Below, piece by piece: positions 39,893 through 49,271 of a stretch of DNA of 64,000 bases; position 1 is the stretch's first letter; each line of letters begins with the position of its first letter. The notes beneath the pieces are model-generated. The model did not search any database, was not told the DNA's origin, and worked only from the letters and a program-made list of their open reading frames with translations. This DNA comes from Microbacteriaceae bacterium. Lineage in GTDB: Bacteria; Actinomycetota; Actinomycetes; Actinomycetales; Microbacteriaceae. Made by a program: the position numbers and the translations under genes. The stretch covers positions 32,704 through 96,703 of the forward strand of contig WQZN01000009.1 in the NCBI GenBank assembly GCA_009780695.1, read 5' to 3'.

Positions 39893-41215
39893 ATGAACGA
39901 CGGTCGTGTGGGTCTGCGCAGCGGCGCGGTGCCGCTCGCCGTGCGCATGCGGCCGAAGAGCCTCGACGAGGTCGCCGGCCAGCGCCAACTGCTCACGCAG
40001 GGCTCGCCGCTCGTCGCGCTGGCCAACGACAAGACGGGGGAGCGGGGCTCGGTCTCCGTGATCCTCTGGGGGCCGCCCGGCACGGGCAAGACGACGCTCG
40101 CCCAGGTGATCGCGCACTCGTCGGGGCGGCGCTTCGTCGAGCTGTCGGCCGTCACCGCGGGTGTGCGCGACGTGCGCCAGGTGATGGACGAGGCACTGTC
40201 GAACCGCGACCTCTACGGCATCTCGACGGTCCTCTTCCTCGACGAGATCCATCGGTTCACCAAGGCCCAGCAGGACGCGCTGCTGCCCGGCGTCGAGAAC
40301 GGCTGGGTCATTCTCGTCGCCGCGACGACCGAGAACCCGTCGTTCTCGGTCATCTCGCCGCTGCTCTCGCGCTCGCTGCTGCTCACGCTCGAGCTGCTCA
40401 CCGACGACGACCTCGGGGTTCTCGTCGACCGCGCCGTCGCCGACCCGCGCGGCCTCGGCGGCCGTTTCGAGCTCGAGCCCGAGGCGCGTGCGGCGCTGAT
40501 CCAGCTGGCCTCCGGCGATGCGCGCCGTGCGCTGACCTCGCTCGAAGCGGCATCCATCACCGCCGACAGCGAGCAGTCGGCGACCATCACCGCCGAGCTC
40601 GTCTCACGCGCCGTCGACCGCGCGCTGCTGCGCTACGACCGCCAGGGCGACGAGCACTACGACGTCATCAGCGCCTTCATCAAGTCGATCAGGGGCAGCG
40701 ATGCGGATGCCGCGCTGCACTACCTGGCGCGCATGATCGAGGCGGGGGAGGACCCGCGCTTCATCGCCCGGCGCCTGATCGTCTCCGCCTCGGAAGACAT
40801 CGGCATGGCCGACCCGACGGCGCTCGGCGTCGCGGTCGCCGCGGCCGACGCCGTGCAGTACATCGGCATGCCCGAGGGGCGCATCCCGCTGGCCCAGGCC
40901 ACGGTGCACCTCGCGACGGCACCGAAGTCGAACGCGTCCTACATGGCGCTCGACGCGGCGCTGGCCGATGTCCGGGCGGGCAAGGCCGGGCGGGTGCCGA
41001 AGCACCTGCGCGACGCGCACTACACGGGGGCCAAGCGGCTCGGGCATGGCAAGGGCTACGTCTACCCGCACGACGACGAGCTCGGCGTCGTCACCCAGCA
41101 GTACCTGCCCGACACGCTGAAGAACGCCGAGTACTACACGCCGACCGACCACGGCAACGAGCGCGACATCGCCGGCCGGTGGGAGAAGCTGAAGCGGATC
41201 ATCCGCCGCAGGTAG
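39893..41215 (+). CDS. rarA: Replication-associated recombination protein A (RarA/MgsA)
   Basis: 440 residues. AAA+ clamp-loader-like ATPase: [11 protein letters not shown], Walker [10 protein letters not shown], Walker [20 protein letters not shown], sensor 1 [10 protein letters not shown], and the C-terminal tetramerisation part with [15 protein letters not shown] and [18 protein letters not shown]. Acts at stalled replication forks. TAGACT (39880-39885) lies seven bases before the ATG, so the message is probably leaderless; the in-frame ATG ten codons upstream falls before that hexamer and is not used. Confidence 0.95.
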   Translation: MNDGRVGLRSGAVPLAVRMRPKSLDEVAGQRQLLTQGSPLVALANDKTGERGSVSVILWGPPGTGKTTLAQVIAHSSGRRFVELSAVTAGVRDVRQVMDEALSNRDLYGISTVLFLDEIHRFTKAQQDALLPGVENGWVILVAATTENPSFSVISPLLSRSLLLTLELLTDDDLGVLVDRAVADPRGLGGRFELEPEARAALIQLASGDARRALTSLEAASITADSEQSATITAELVSRAVDRALLRYDRQGDEHYDVISAFIKSIRGSDADAALHYLARMIEAGEDPRFIARRLIVSASEDIGMADPTALGVAVAAADAVQYIGMPEGRIPLAQATVHLATAPKSNASYMALDAALADVRAGKAGRVPKHLRDAHYTGAKRLGHGKGYVYPHDDELGVVTQQYLPDTLKNAEYYTPTDHGNERDIAGRWEKLKRIIRRR

Positions 41216-41221
41216 GCGGCT

Positions 41222-41261
41222 GGTGCGGATGCCGCGGCGCGGGCGCCGGGGCATCCGCACC
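41222..41261. terminator. Bidirectional terminator between rarA and gap
   Basis: 12-bp perfect stem GGTGCGGATGCC (41222-41233) with GGCATCCGCACC (41250-41261) and a G/C-only 16-nt loop. It fills nearly the whole gap between the convergent stops. It is built on the GGATGCC word, as are the acnA and rpsD terminators. Confidence 0.8.
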
Positions 41262-41266
41262 GTCGC

Positions 41267-42265
41267 TCAGCCCTGCGCGAGCAGCTCGAGCGTGTCGACG
41301 ACGCGGTTCGAGAAGCCCCACTCGTTGTCGTACCAGGCGACCACCTTCACGTGGCGGCCGTCGACGCGGGTGAGGGCGGAGTCGAAGATCGAGGATGCCG
41401 GGTCGCCCGTGATGTCCGACGAGACGAGCGCGTCCTTGGAGTATTCGAGGACCCCCGCGAGCTTCCCCTCGGCGGCGGCGCGGTACGCGGCGAGCACCTC
41501 CTCGCGCGTCACGTCGCGGGCGACCGTGGTGTTGAGCTCGACGATCGAGCCGACGGGCACGGGCACGCGGATCGAGTCGCCCGAGAGGCGCCCGTCGAGC
41601 TGCGGCAGGACGAGGCCGATCGCCTTCGCCGCGCCGGTCGTCGTCGGCACGATGTTGACGCCGGCGGCGCGGGCGCGGCGCGGATCGCGATGGGGGCCGT
41701 CCTGCAGGTTCTGCTCCTGCGTGTAGGCGTGCACGGTGGTCATGAAGCCGTGCTCGATGCCGGCGAGCTCGTCGAGCACCGCCGCGAGCGGCGCGAGCGC
41801 GTTCGTCGTGCAGGACGCGTTGGAGACGATCGTGTGCCGGGTCGGGTCGTAGGCGTCGGTGTTCACGCCGTAGGCGAGCGTGACATCCGCCCCGTCCGAC
41901 GGAGCGCTCACGAGGACGCGCTTCGCGCCCGCGTCGAGGTGCGCGCGCGCCGCCGAAGCCGAGGTGAACCGCCCCGTCGACTCGACCACGACCTCGACGC
42001 CGAGCTCGCGCCACGGGAGGTTCGCCGGCTCGCGCTCGGCGAGCACGCGGATGCGGCGGCCGTCGACGACGAGCACGTCGCCGTCGACCGAGACGGGACG
42101 GCCGAGGCGCCCGGCGGTCGAGTCGAAGGCGAGGAGGCGGGCGAGGGCGGCGGGCTCGGTGAGGTCGTTGACGGCGACGAGCTCGAGCTCGGAGTCGCGC
42201 TCGAGGAGCGCGCGGACGACGTTGCGGCCGATGCGGCCGAAGCCGTTGATGGCGATGCGGGTCAT
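41267..42265 (-). CDS. gap: Glyceraldehyde-3-phosphate dehydrogenase, type I
   Basis: 332 residues. NAD-binding INGFGRIGRN, catalytic Cys in SNASCTTNALAPL, His in TTVHAYTQEQNLQDGPH, and C-terminal WYDNEWGFSNRVVDT. Oxidises glyceraldehyde 3-phosphate to 1,3-bisphosphoglycerate. It is not in the usual gap-pgk-tpiA operon, so it is probably a second GAPDH copy; whether glycolytic or gluconeogenic cannot be told. AAAGGA precedes the ATG. It lies 117 nt downstream of a GlxA-type regulator on the same strand. Confidence 0.94.
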   Translation of the reverse strand: MTRIAINGFGRIGRNVVRALLERDSELELVAVNDLTEPAALARLLAFDSTAGRLGRPVSVDGDVLVVDGRRIRVLAEREPANLPWRELGVEVVVESTGRFTSASAARAHLDAGAKRVLVSAPSDGADVTLAYGVNTDAYDPTRHTIVSNASCTTNALAPLAAVLDELAGIEHGFMTTVHAYTQEQNLQDGPHRDPRRARAAGVNIVPTTTGAAKAIGLVLPQLDGRLSGDSIRVPVPVGSIVELNTTVARDVTREEVLAAYRAAAEGKLAGVLEYSKDALVSSDITGDPASSIFDSALTRVDGRHVKVVAWYDNEWGFSNRVVDTLELLAQG

Positions 42266-42382
42266 GTGGGTCTTCCTTTCGACCCTTCCAGGCTCACCCG
42301 GAGCCGTCGACCGTGCCCTAGGCGCGTGCGCCAGGGTTCAGCAGGATCTCGCCAATCACCGCGGCACGGGCATCCGCGCCCC

Positions 42383-43339
42383 TCACTCGCCGCTCGCGAA
42401 GGTGCGCCGATACTGGCTGGGGGTCGTGCCGAGGATGCGCTGGAAGTGCCCGCGCAGGTTCGCCGCCGTGCCCAGACCGACGCCCGCCGCGATCTGCTCG
42501 ACGCTCTGCTGCGAGCCCTCGAGCAGTTCGCGTGCGACGTCGACGCGGGCGCGCAGCAGCCACTCCATCGGCGTGTAGCCGGTGTCCTCGACGAAGCGGC
42601 GCGAGAACGTGCGCGGTGAGACGGCCGCGTGCCGGGCGAGTGCGGCCAGGGTGAGCGGCTCGTGCAGCTGGGTGAGCGCCCACTCGCGCGTCGCCGCGAA
42701 GCGCTCGCCGAGCGGCTCGGGCAGGCTGCGCGGCACGTACTGCGCCTGGCCGCCGCTGCGATACGGCGCCGCGACGAGGCGGCGGGCCGCATGGTTGGAG
42801 GCCGCGAGCCCGAGGTCTCCGCGCAGGATGTGCAGGCACAGGTCGATGCCCGACGCGGCGCCGGCCGAGGTGAGCACCCCGCCTTCGTCGACGAACAGCA
42901 CGTTCTCGTCGACGTCGATGCGCGGATGCCGCGCCGCGAGCGCCCGGGTGTAGTGCCAGTGCGTCGTCGCCCGCCTGCCGTCGAGCAGGCCGGTGGCCGC
43001 AAGGGCGAAGGCGCCGGTCGAGATCGCCGCAAGCCGGGCCCCGCGCTCGTGTGCGGCACGCAGCGCGTCGACCACGGCGGCGGGCGGTGCCTCGCGATCG
43101 GGGTGGCGATAGCCGGGGATGAAGACCAGCTCGGCCCACTCGAGCGCCTCGAGGCCGTGTGCGACGTGGTAGGACAGACCGTCACCACCGGTCACGAGAC
43201 CCGGCGCGGCACCGCACACGCGCACCTCGTAGGGCATGCTCGCCCGGGTCGTGAAGACCTGGGCGGGGATGCCGACGTCGAGCGGTTTCGCACCCTCGAG
43301 CACGAGCACCGCGACGCGGCGCAGGGGAGCAGCGGTCAC
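42383..43339 (-). CDS. GlxA-family transcriptional regulator (DJ-1/PfpI domain + AraC HTH)
   Basis: 318 residues. The N-terminal ~190 form a class I amidotransferase-like domain (AVLVLEGAKPLDVGIPAQVF, GLLDGRRATTHW). The elbow reads AISTGAF, with Ser107 where most relatives have Cys, so the domain is likely a sensor and not an enzyme. The C-terminal ~100 are an AraC helix-turn-helix pair (LARHAAVSPRTFSRRFVED, GVGLGTAANLRGHFQRILG). GTG 43339 was chosen because TACGCT (43346-43351, minus strand) lies six bases before it. It may control itself and the downstream gap gene (inference). Confidence 0.88.
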   Translation of the reverse strand: MTAAPLRRVAVLVLEGAKPLDVGIPAQVFTTRASMPYEVRVCGAAPGLVTGGDGLSYHVAHGLEALEWAELVFIPGYRHPDREAPPAAVVDALRAAHERGARLAAISTGAFALAATGLLDGRRATTHWHYTRALAARHPRIDVDENVLFVDEGGVLTSAGAASGIDLCLHILRGDLGLAASNHAARRLVAAPYRSGGQAQYVPRSLPEPLGERFAATREWALTQLHEPLTLAALARHAAVSPRTFSRRFVEDTGYTPMEWLLRARVDVARELLEGSQQSVEQIAAGVGLGTAANLRGHFQRILGTTPSQYRRTFASGE

Positions 43340-43386
43340 CGGCTCAGCGTATGCGGCGCACGGCGAGCGCGGAGGGTCTGCTCTGC

Positions 43387-43557
43387 TAAGCTGTTGAGGT
43401 TCACTTCGTGCCCTGTAGCCGGGCAGTGTGAGCACATCCCTCTAGACGATGACCGCCCGCGGTGCGCCTGAAGCGCACATCGGGACGGACGGTCGGCGTG
43501 CGGCATCCGCTCGCACGCGCTCCCTCGTGAGATCACAGAATCGAAAGGAAACCCTTC
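43387..43557 (+). promoter_or_regulatory. rpsD promoter and structured leader
   Basis: TAAGCT (43387-43392) is a plausible -10, giving a ~155-nt untranslated leader. Within it 43451-43494 folds as a nested hairpin: GACCG/CGGTC, CCCG/CGGG and GTGCGC/GCGCAC pair in order around a CTGAA loop. AAAGGA lies nine bases before the GTG. S4 is a known autoregulator in other bacteria, so this may be its binding site (inference). Confidence 0.55.
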
Positions 43558-44181
43558 GTGGCTTCGCAGTCCCGCTCCAAGGTGCGCCTCTCGCGCGCCC
43601 TGGGCATCGCCCTCACCCCCAAGGCCGCGCGCTTCCTCGAGAAGCGCCCCTACGCTCCCGGTGAGCACGGCCGCACCAAGCGCAAGGCCGACAGCGACTA
43701 CGCCGTCCGTCTGCGCGAGAAGCAGCGTCTCCGCGCCCAGTACGGCCTCGGTGAGAAGCAGCTCCGCATCGCGTTCAACGAGGCGCGTCGTCGCCAGGGC
43801 ATGACCGGTGACAACCTGGTCGAGCTGCTCGAGACCCGTCTCGACGCGCTGGTGCTCCGCGCCGGCCTCGCCCGCACCACCTCGCAGGCGCGCCAGTTCG
43901 TGACCCACCGTCACATCCTCGTCGACGGCAAGATCGTCGACCGCCCCTCGTTCAAGGTCAAGCCGGGCCAGCTCATCCACGTCAAGGTCAAGTCGGAGGG
44001 CACCGAGCCCTTCCAGGTCGCCGCTGCCGGCGGTCACCTCGACGTGCTGCCCAAGGTCCCGGGCTACCTCGAGGTCGAGATCGACAAGCTCCAGGCCCGT
44101 CTCGTCCGCGCCCCCAAGCGCGCCGAGGTCCCGGTCCAGTGCGAGACCCAGCTGGTCGTCGAGTACTACGCGGCCCGCTAG
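43558..44181 (+). CDS. rpsD: 30S ribosomal protein S4
   Basis: 207 residues. Primary 16S rRNA binder: [16 protein letters not shown] start ([20 protein letters not shown]), [21 protein letters not shown], and the S4 RNA-binding domain [31 protein letters not shown] at ~95-125 seen in parts. No Cys residues, so it is the zinc-free form. Here it stands alone with its own promoter and terminator next to alaS, and not in the alpha operon. GTG start set by AAAGGA. Confidence 0.97.
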   Translation: MASQSRSKVRLSRALGIALTPKAARFLEKRPYAPGEHGRTKRKADSDYAVRLREKQRLRAQYGLGEKQLRIAFNEARRRQGMTGDNLVELLETRLDALVLRAGLARTTSQARQFVTHRHILVDGKIVDRPSFKVKPGQLIHVKVKSEGTEPFQVAAAGGHLDVLPKVPGYLEVEIDKLQARLVRAPKRAEVPVQCETQLVVEYYAAR

Positions 44182-44255
44182 GGCTGCGCCCCGTGCCGCC
44201 GAAGGGGTGGCACTCGACAAGCACAGCCCGCTAAGTAACGACACCGATAGTCTGG

Positions 44256-44286
44256 AGAGCGGATGCCTGTTTCAGGCATCCGCTCT
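44256..44286 (+). terminator. rpsD terminator
   Basis: 14-bp perfect stem (44256-44269 with 44273-44286) closed by TTT. Both arms contain the GGATGCC word. There is only a short T-run after it. Confidence 0.85.
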
Positions 44287-44322
44287 TCGGCATTAACACC
44301 ACGTGGACTACGGAGAACCATC

Positions 44323-44508
44323 ATGAAGACCTTCTTCGCTCTCGTCGCAGGCATCGCGCTCGGCTTCTTCGCCGCGCATCAGATCAACCGCACCGAGCAG
44401 GGCCAGCGCTTCTTCTCCGATCTGGACGCCAAGGCCCGTGAGTTCGGCGCCGCGGTGGCCGACGGCTACCACGCCCGCGAGGCCGAGCTCCGCTCGGACA
44501 ACGACTAG
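44323..44508 (+). CDS. Small membrane-anchored protein between rpsD and alaS
   Basis: 61 residues. One N-terminal hydrophobic segment (FFALVAGIALGFFAAHQI) followed by a charged amphipathic helix (FFSDLDAKAREFGAAVADGY). The pattern resembles small YtxH-like proteins. ATG 44323 has a GGAGA site eight bases upstream. The longer in-frame reading begins inside the rpsD terminator and was discarded. It lies 43 nt before alaS on the same strand, probably one transcript. Function unknown. Confidence 0.7.
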   Translation: MKTFFALVAGIALGFFAAHQINRTEQGQRFFSDLDAKAREFGAAVADGYHAREAELRSDND

Positions 44509-44551
44509 CCCACCCCTCCGCTCTCACGCACCAAGGCAGAACCTCCTCTCG

Positions 44552-47206
44552 ATGCTCACTTCCGAGATCCACCGTCGCTTCCTCGACTTCTTCGCGCAGC
44601 GCGACCACCAGATCGTCCCGTCCTCCTCGCTGATCAGCGACGACCCGTCGCTGATGTTCACGATCGCGGGCATGGTGCCCTGGGTGCCGTATCTGACCGG
44701 TGTCGTGCCGGCGCCGTACCCGCGCATCGCCGATGTGCAGAAGTGCATCCGCACGCTCGACATCGAAGAGGTCGGCAAGACGCCGCGCCACGGCACCTTC
44801 TTCCAGATGCTCGGCAACTGGTCGTTCGGCGACTACTTCAAGGAAGGCGCGATCCAGTACGCGTGGGATCTGCTGATGACCCCCGAGAACCAGGGCGGCC
44901 TCGGCTTCGACGAGAAGGACCTCTGGTTCACCGTCTACGAGGACGATGACGAGGCCTTCGACCGCTGGGTCGCGATGGGCGCGTCGCCGAGCCGCATCCA
45001 GCGCCTCGGCAAGGACACGAACTACTGGTCGACCGGGCAGCCCGGCCCCGCCGGCCCGTGCTCCGAGATCTTCTTCGACCGCGGCCCGGCATACGGCATC
45101 GACGGCGGCCCCGCCACCGACGACGACCGCTACGTCGAGATCTGGAACCTCGTGTTCATGCAGTACCTCATCAAGGACGTGAAGTCGAAGTACGACTTCA
45201 CCGTCGTGGGCGAGCTGCCGCAGAAGAACATCGACACGGGTGCCGGCCTCGAGCGCATCGCCTTCATCAAGCAGGGCGTGCAGAACATGTACGAGACCGA
45301 CCAGGTGCGCCCTGTCCTCGATCGCGCCGCCGAGATCGCGGGCAAGCCGTACGGGGCGAGCCATGAGGATGACGTGCGCCTGCGCGTCGTGGCCGACCAC
45401 GTCCGCTCGTCGCTCATGCTCATCAGCGACGGCGTCACGCCGAGCAACGACGGCCGCGGCTACATCCTGCGCCGCCTGCTGCGTCGCACCGTGCGCGCGA
45501 TGCGGCTCATGGGCGTCGACACCCCGGTCTTCCCCGAGCTGTTCACGGCCAGCCGCGACGCGATGAAGGCCGCCTACCCCGAGGTCGAGGCCGACTACGC
45601 GCGCATCTCGAACGCGGCCTACGCCGAGGAGGAGACCTTCCTGCGCACGCTCGCGGGCGGCACCACGATCCTCGACACCGCGGTCGCCGAGACCAAGGCA
45701 TCCGGCCGCTCGCAGCTCGCGGGCGACACGGCGTTCCTGCTGCACGACACGTGGGGCTTCCCGATCGACCTGACGCTGGAAGTCGCGGAGGAGGCCGGGC
45801 TCTCGGTCGACCGCACCGCGTTCGACACCCTCATGCAGGAGCAGCGCCAGCGTGCCAAGGCCGATGCCAAGGCGAAGAAGGGCCAGATCGCCGATCTCTC
45901 GGTGTACAGCCCCTTCCGCACCCTCGGCGAGACCGTCTTCACCGGCTACGGCGACTTCACGACCGACTCCGAGGTGCTCGGCCTGATCGTCGACGGCATC
46001 GCGGTGGACCGCGCGGGCGAGGGCCGGATCGCGGAGGTCATCCTCAAGGAGACCGCGCTCTATGCCGAGTCCGGCGGTCAGGACTCCGACCAGGGCACGA
46101 TCGTCGGCCCCGGCTACGAGCTCGAGGTGCTCGACGTGCAGAAGCCCGTCGCGGGCCTGATCAGCCACACCGTGCGCGTCACGGTCGGCGAGGTCGCCGT
46201 CGGCGCGAAGGCGACGAGCATCGTCGACCAGGACTACCGCCGCGGCGCCAACCAGGCGCACTCCGGCACCCACATCGTGCACGCGGCCCTGCGCCAGCTG
46301 CTCGGCTCGAACGCGCACCAGTCCGGCTCGTACAACAAGGCCGGCTACCTGCGCCTCGACTTCTCGTGGAACAAGCCGCTGTCGGCCGAGACCCGCACCG
46401 AGCTCGAGGAGATCTCGAACAACGCGATCCGCTCGAACCTGCAGGTCACGACCCGCACCATGCCGATCGCCGACGCGAAGGCGCTCGGCGCCATGGCGCT
46501 GTTCGGCGAGAAGTACGGCGACCAGGTGCGCATGGTCGAGATCGGCGGCGCGTGGAGCCGCGAGCTGTGCGGTGGCACGCACGTCGCCGGCAGCTCCGAG
46601 ATCGGCATGATCAACCTGATCGGCGAGTCGTCGGTCGGCTCGACGAACCGCCGCGTCGAGTCGCTCGTCGGCATGGAGGCGTTCCGCGAGTTCGCCGCCG
46701 AGCGCGCGATCGTCAACGAGCTGACCTCGAACCTCAAGACCCCGCGCGAGAAGCTGCCCGAGCGCATCAACGACCTCGTGGCCAACCTCAAGGCGGCCGA
46801 GAAGAAGATCGCCCAGTTCGAGGCGAAGCAGCTCGCCGAGAAGGTCCCGGCGCTCGCGCAGACCGCGGCCCGCGCCGGCAAGGTGCTGCTCGTCGCGCAG
46901 GACGCCGGTGAGCTCAAGAGCGGCGACGAGCTGCGCCAGCTCGCGATGGGCGTGCGCGAGCGCCTCGGCACCGACGCGGCCGTGGTGGCGCTGACGGCGA
47001 CCGTCGGCGGGCGCCCGCTCGTGCTCGTGGCGACGAACCAGGCCGCACGCGACGCCGGCGCGAAGGCGGGTGCCCTGGTCGGCATCGCCGCCGGGGTGCT
47101 GGGCGGACGCGGCGGCGGCAAGGACGACCTCGCTCAGGGCGGCGGCGCCGAGGCATCCGCCGTGCCCGCCGCTCTGTCGGCGATCGCCGACGCGCTGAGC
47201 GCGTAA
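44552..47206 (+). CDS. alaS: Alanyl-tRNA synthetase
   Basis: 884 residues. Class II core with RFLDFFAQRDHQIVPSSSL, GNWSFGDYFKE and GAGLERIAF; editing domain with HSGTHIVHAALRQLLG (the His zinc pair) and ELCGGTHVAGSSEIG (Cys and His); C-Ala domain with GGRPLVLVATNQAARDAGAK and GGRGGGKDDLAQGGG. All editing ligands present. The start is weakly supported by AAGGCAGAA upstream. Followed at seven bases by ruvX. Confidence 0.97.
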   Translation: MLTSEIHRRFLDFFAQRDHQIVPSSSLISDDPSLMFTIAGMVPWVPYLTGVVPAPYPRIADVQKCIRTLDIEEVGKTPRHGTFFQMLGNWSFGDYFKEGAIQYAWDLLMTPENQGGLGFDEKDLWFTVYEDDDEAFDRWVAMGASPSRIQRLGKDTNYWSTGQPGPAGPCSEIFFDRGPAYGIDGGPATDDDRYVEIWNLVFMQYLIKDVKSKYDFTVVGELPQKNIDTGAGLERIAFIKQGVQNMYETDQVRPVLDRAAEIAGKPYGASHEDDVRLRVVADHVRSSLMLISDGVTPSNDGRGYILRRLLRRTVRAMRLMGVDTPVFPELFTASRDAMKAAYPEVEADYARISNAAYAEEETFLRTLAGGTTILDTAVAETKASGRSQLAGDTAFLLHDTWGFPIDLTLEVAEEAGLSVDRTAFDTLMQEQRQRAKADAKAKKGQIADLSVYSPFRTLGETVFTGYGDFTTDSEVLGLIVDGIAVDRAGEGRIAEVILKETALYAESGGQDSDQGTIVGPGYELEVLDVQKPVAGLISHTVRVTVGEVAVGAKATSIVDQDYRRGANQAHSGTHIVHAALRQLLGSNAHQSGSYNKAGYLRLDFSWNKPLSAETRTELEEISNNAIRSNLQVTTRTMPIADAKALGAMALFGEKYGDQVRMVEIGGAWSRELCGGTHVAGSSEIGMINLIGESSVGSTNRRVESLVGMEAFREFAAERAIVNELTSNLKTPREKLPERINDLVANLKAAEKKIAQFEAKQLAEKVPALAQTAARAGKVLLVAQDAGELKSGDELRQLAMGVRERLGTDAAVVALTATVGGRPLVLVATNQAARDAGAKAGALVGIAAGVLGGRGGGKDDLAQGGGAEASAVPAALSAIADALSA

Positions 47207-47213
47207 GGGAACC

Positions 47214-47678
47214 GTGCGCGAAGGCACCCGCCTCGGCATCGATGTCGGAACGGTCCGGATCGGCGTGAGCCGGTCCGACCGCTCCGGCTTCCTTGCGTCC
47301 CCGCTCGAGACCGTCGCACGCGCCGAGGACGGCAGCGACATCGCCCGCCTCGCCGCGCTCGTCGTCGAGCACGAGGCGATCGAGGTGATCTCAGGACTGC
47401 CGCTCGCGCTCTCGGGGCGGCACACGGCGAGCACGGACGACGCGGTCGGGTTCGCCGAGCGCCTGGCGGCTGCGATCGCGGTGCCGGTGCGGCTCGTCGA
47501 TGAGCGCCTGTCGACCGTGACCGCGACGAGCGCCCTGCGCCAGTCCGGGAAGAACTCGAAGAAGTCGCGTACGGTGGTAGACCAGTCTGCAGCTGCGATC
47601 ATCCTGCAGCATGCGCTCGACGCCGAGCGGTCCAGTGGCCGGCCGGCGGGCAACCCGATCAAGCCCCCGAGCGCCTGA
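47214..47678 (+). CDS. ruvX: Holliday junction resolvase-like protein RuvX (YqgF)
   Basis: 154 residues. RNase H-like fold: LGIDVGTVRIGVSRSD with the first Asp, EVISGLPLALSGRHT, LVDERLSTVTAT and DQSAAAIILQHALD with the last Asp. YqgF proteins process pre-16S rRNA ends. GTG start with AAGGGA four bases ahead, directly behind alaS, which is the conserved actinobacterial order alaS-ruvX-mltG. Confidence 0.93.
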   Translation: MREGTRLGIDVGTVRIGVSRSDRSGFLASPLETVARAEDGSDIARLAALVVEHEAIEVISGLPLALSGRHTASTDDAVGFAERLAAAIAVPVRLVDERLSTVTATSALRQSGKNSKKSRTVVDQSAAAIILQHALDAERSSGRPAGNPIKPPSA

Positions 47679-47702
47679 GCCACATGAAGGAGCACCCCCG
47701 AC

Positions 47703-49271
47703 GTGAGTGTCCCCACCTCACCGCCCGAACCTGAGTACCGCAGGGGCCGGGGGGGCCCGTCGACGGATACCGCCGCCTTCGAGGCGCTGCTCGCCCGCGT
47801 CGGACGCGAGGGCGGAGAGGATGCCTCGCGCGAGGCGCCCGCACCCGAGCGCCCGGTGACCGAGCCGGTCACGACCTGGACGGCGTCCGTCCCTGCGCAG
47901 GGGCAGCCGATGACCCGGCGCGAAGCGCGCGAGCGCGAGGCGCAGGCCGCGCGCGAAGCCGAGGCGCGCGCCGCCGCCGCGCCCGGCACGGCCGTGCCCC
48001 CGGCGGACGGGCCGTCTGCGGCGACGCCCGCCCTCGGCGCCGAGGCAGCCGTGGGGGCGGCCGCGGCCGCGGCATCCGCGGCCCCCTCGGTCCAGCCCGA
48101 GCAGCCGCACCCCGACCACGACTTCCATCACTGGCTGCATGCCACGCACGATTCGGGCGCACCGCGGCAGGGCAAGCCGCAGAAGCCGAAGCGGCGCGGG
48201 CGCCGCGCGGCGATCTGGCTCATCTCGACGATCGTCATCCTCGGGCTGCTGGGCGGCGGCGCGTACTTCGCCTGGACCACGTTCCAGCCGCAGGTGCAGG
48301 CGCTCATCGCCAAGCTGCACCCCTCTCCGACCGACTGGACCGGCGACGGCACGGGCACCGTCGACGTGACCATCAAGGAGGGCGACACGGGCTCGTCGAT
48401 CTCGACGGCGCTCGCCACGGCCGGCGTCACGCGCACGCCCGATGTCTTCTACCAGCTGCTGCTGCACACCTCGCCCGAGCCCGTGTTCCAGCCGGGCGTG
48501 TACCGCCTGCGCCAGCGCATGAGCGCGGCGTCTGCGCTCGCGCTGCTGCAGAACCCGACATCGCGACTGGCGCACACGCTGCTGATCCGCGAGGGCGACA
48601 CCGAGGCGACGGCGCTCAAGAACGCGGCGACGGCCACCGGTGTGCCGCTCGCCCAGCTCCAGGCGGCGGCCAAGAACCCTGCGGTCTACGGGCTACCGAG
48701 CCAGGCGAAGACGCTCGAGGGCTTCCTCTACCCGGCGACCTACACGTTCGACCCCGGCGTGACGGCCCAGCAGGTCATCACGACGCTCGTGAACCGGGCG
48801 AAGCAGCAGTTCAGCACGCTCGGCATCAGCGACGCGCAGCTGTGGAACACCGTCATCCTCGCGTCGATCGTGCAGAAGGAAGCCGGGCCGAACCCCGCCG
48901 ACCTGCCGCTCATCGCCGGCGTCTTCCACAACCGCCTCGCGGTCGGCATGCCGCTGCAGTCGGATGCGACCGTCATGTACGGCACCGGCAAGACCGGCTC
49001 GGTGTGGACCAGCGACGCCGACCGGGCGAACGCGTCGAACCCGTACAACACCTACATCCACACGGGTCTGACCCCGGGCCCGATCGGCAACCCGGGCTCG
49101 GCCGCGCTGTCGGCCGCGATGCATCCGCAGGGCGACTACCTGTACTTCACCGCCGTCAACCTCAAGACCGGCGAGTCGGCCTTCGCGAAGACCCAGGCCC
49201 AGCAGAACGCGAACGTCGCGAAGCTGCAGGCGTGGTGCCAGCAGCCGGGGAATGCGAGCTACTGCAAGTGA
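47703..49271 (+). CDS. mltG: Endolytic murein transglycosylase MltG
   Basis: 522 residues. A long Ala/Glu/Pro-rich cytoplasmic N-terminus (~1-165), one membrane helix (~169-191, AAIWLISTIVILGLLGGGAYFA), a LysM-like part (~220-300) and the YceG catalytic domain with Glu393 in ASIVQKEAG, FHNRLAVGMPLQSDATVMY and YNTYIHTGLTPGPIGNPG. It cuts nascent glycan strands at the membrane. The N-terminal extension is much longer than in E. coli and is low-complexity. GTGA overlap with aroE. Confidence 0.95.
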   Translation: MSVPTSPPEPEYRRGRGGPSTDTAAFEALLARVGREGGEDASREAPAPERPVTEPVTTWTASVPAQGQPMTRREAREREAQAAREAEARAAAAPGTAVPPADGPSAATPALGAEAAVGAAAAAASAAPSVQPEQPHPDHDFHHWLHATHDSGAPRQGKPQKPKRRGRRAAIWLISTIVILGLLGGGAYFAWTTFQPQVQALIAKLHPSPTDWTGDGTGTVDVTIKEGDTGSSISTALATAGVTRTPDVFYQLLLHTSPEPVFQPGVYRLRQRMSAASALALLQNPTSRLAHTLLIREGDTEATALKNAATATGVPLAQLQAAAKNPAVYGLPSQAKTLEGFLYPATYTFDPGVTAQQVITTLVNRAKQQFSTLGISDAQLWNTVILASIVQKEAGPNPADLPLIAGVFHNRLAVGMPLQSDATVMYGTGKTGSVWTSDADRANASNPYNTYIHTGLTPGPIGNPGSAALSAAMHPQGDYLYFTAVNLKTGESAFAKTQAQQNANVAKLQAWCQQPGNASYCK

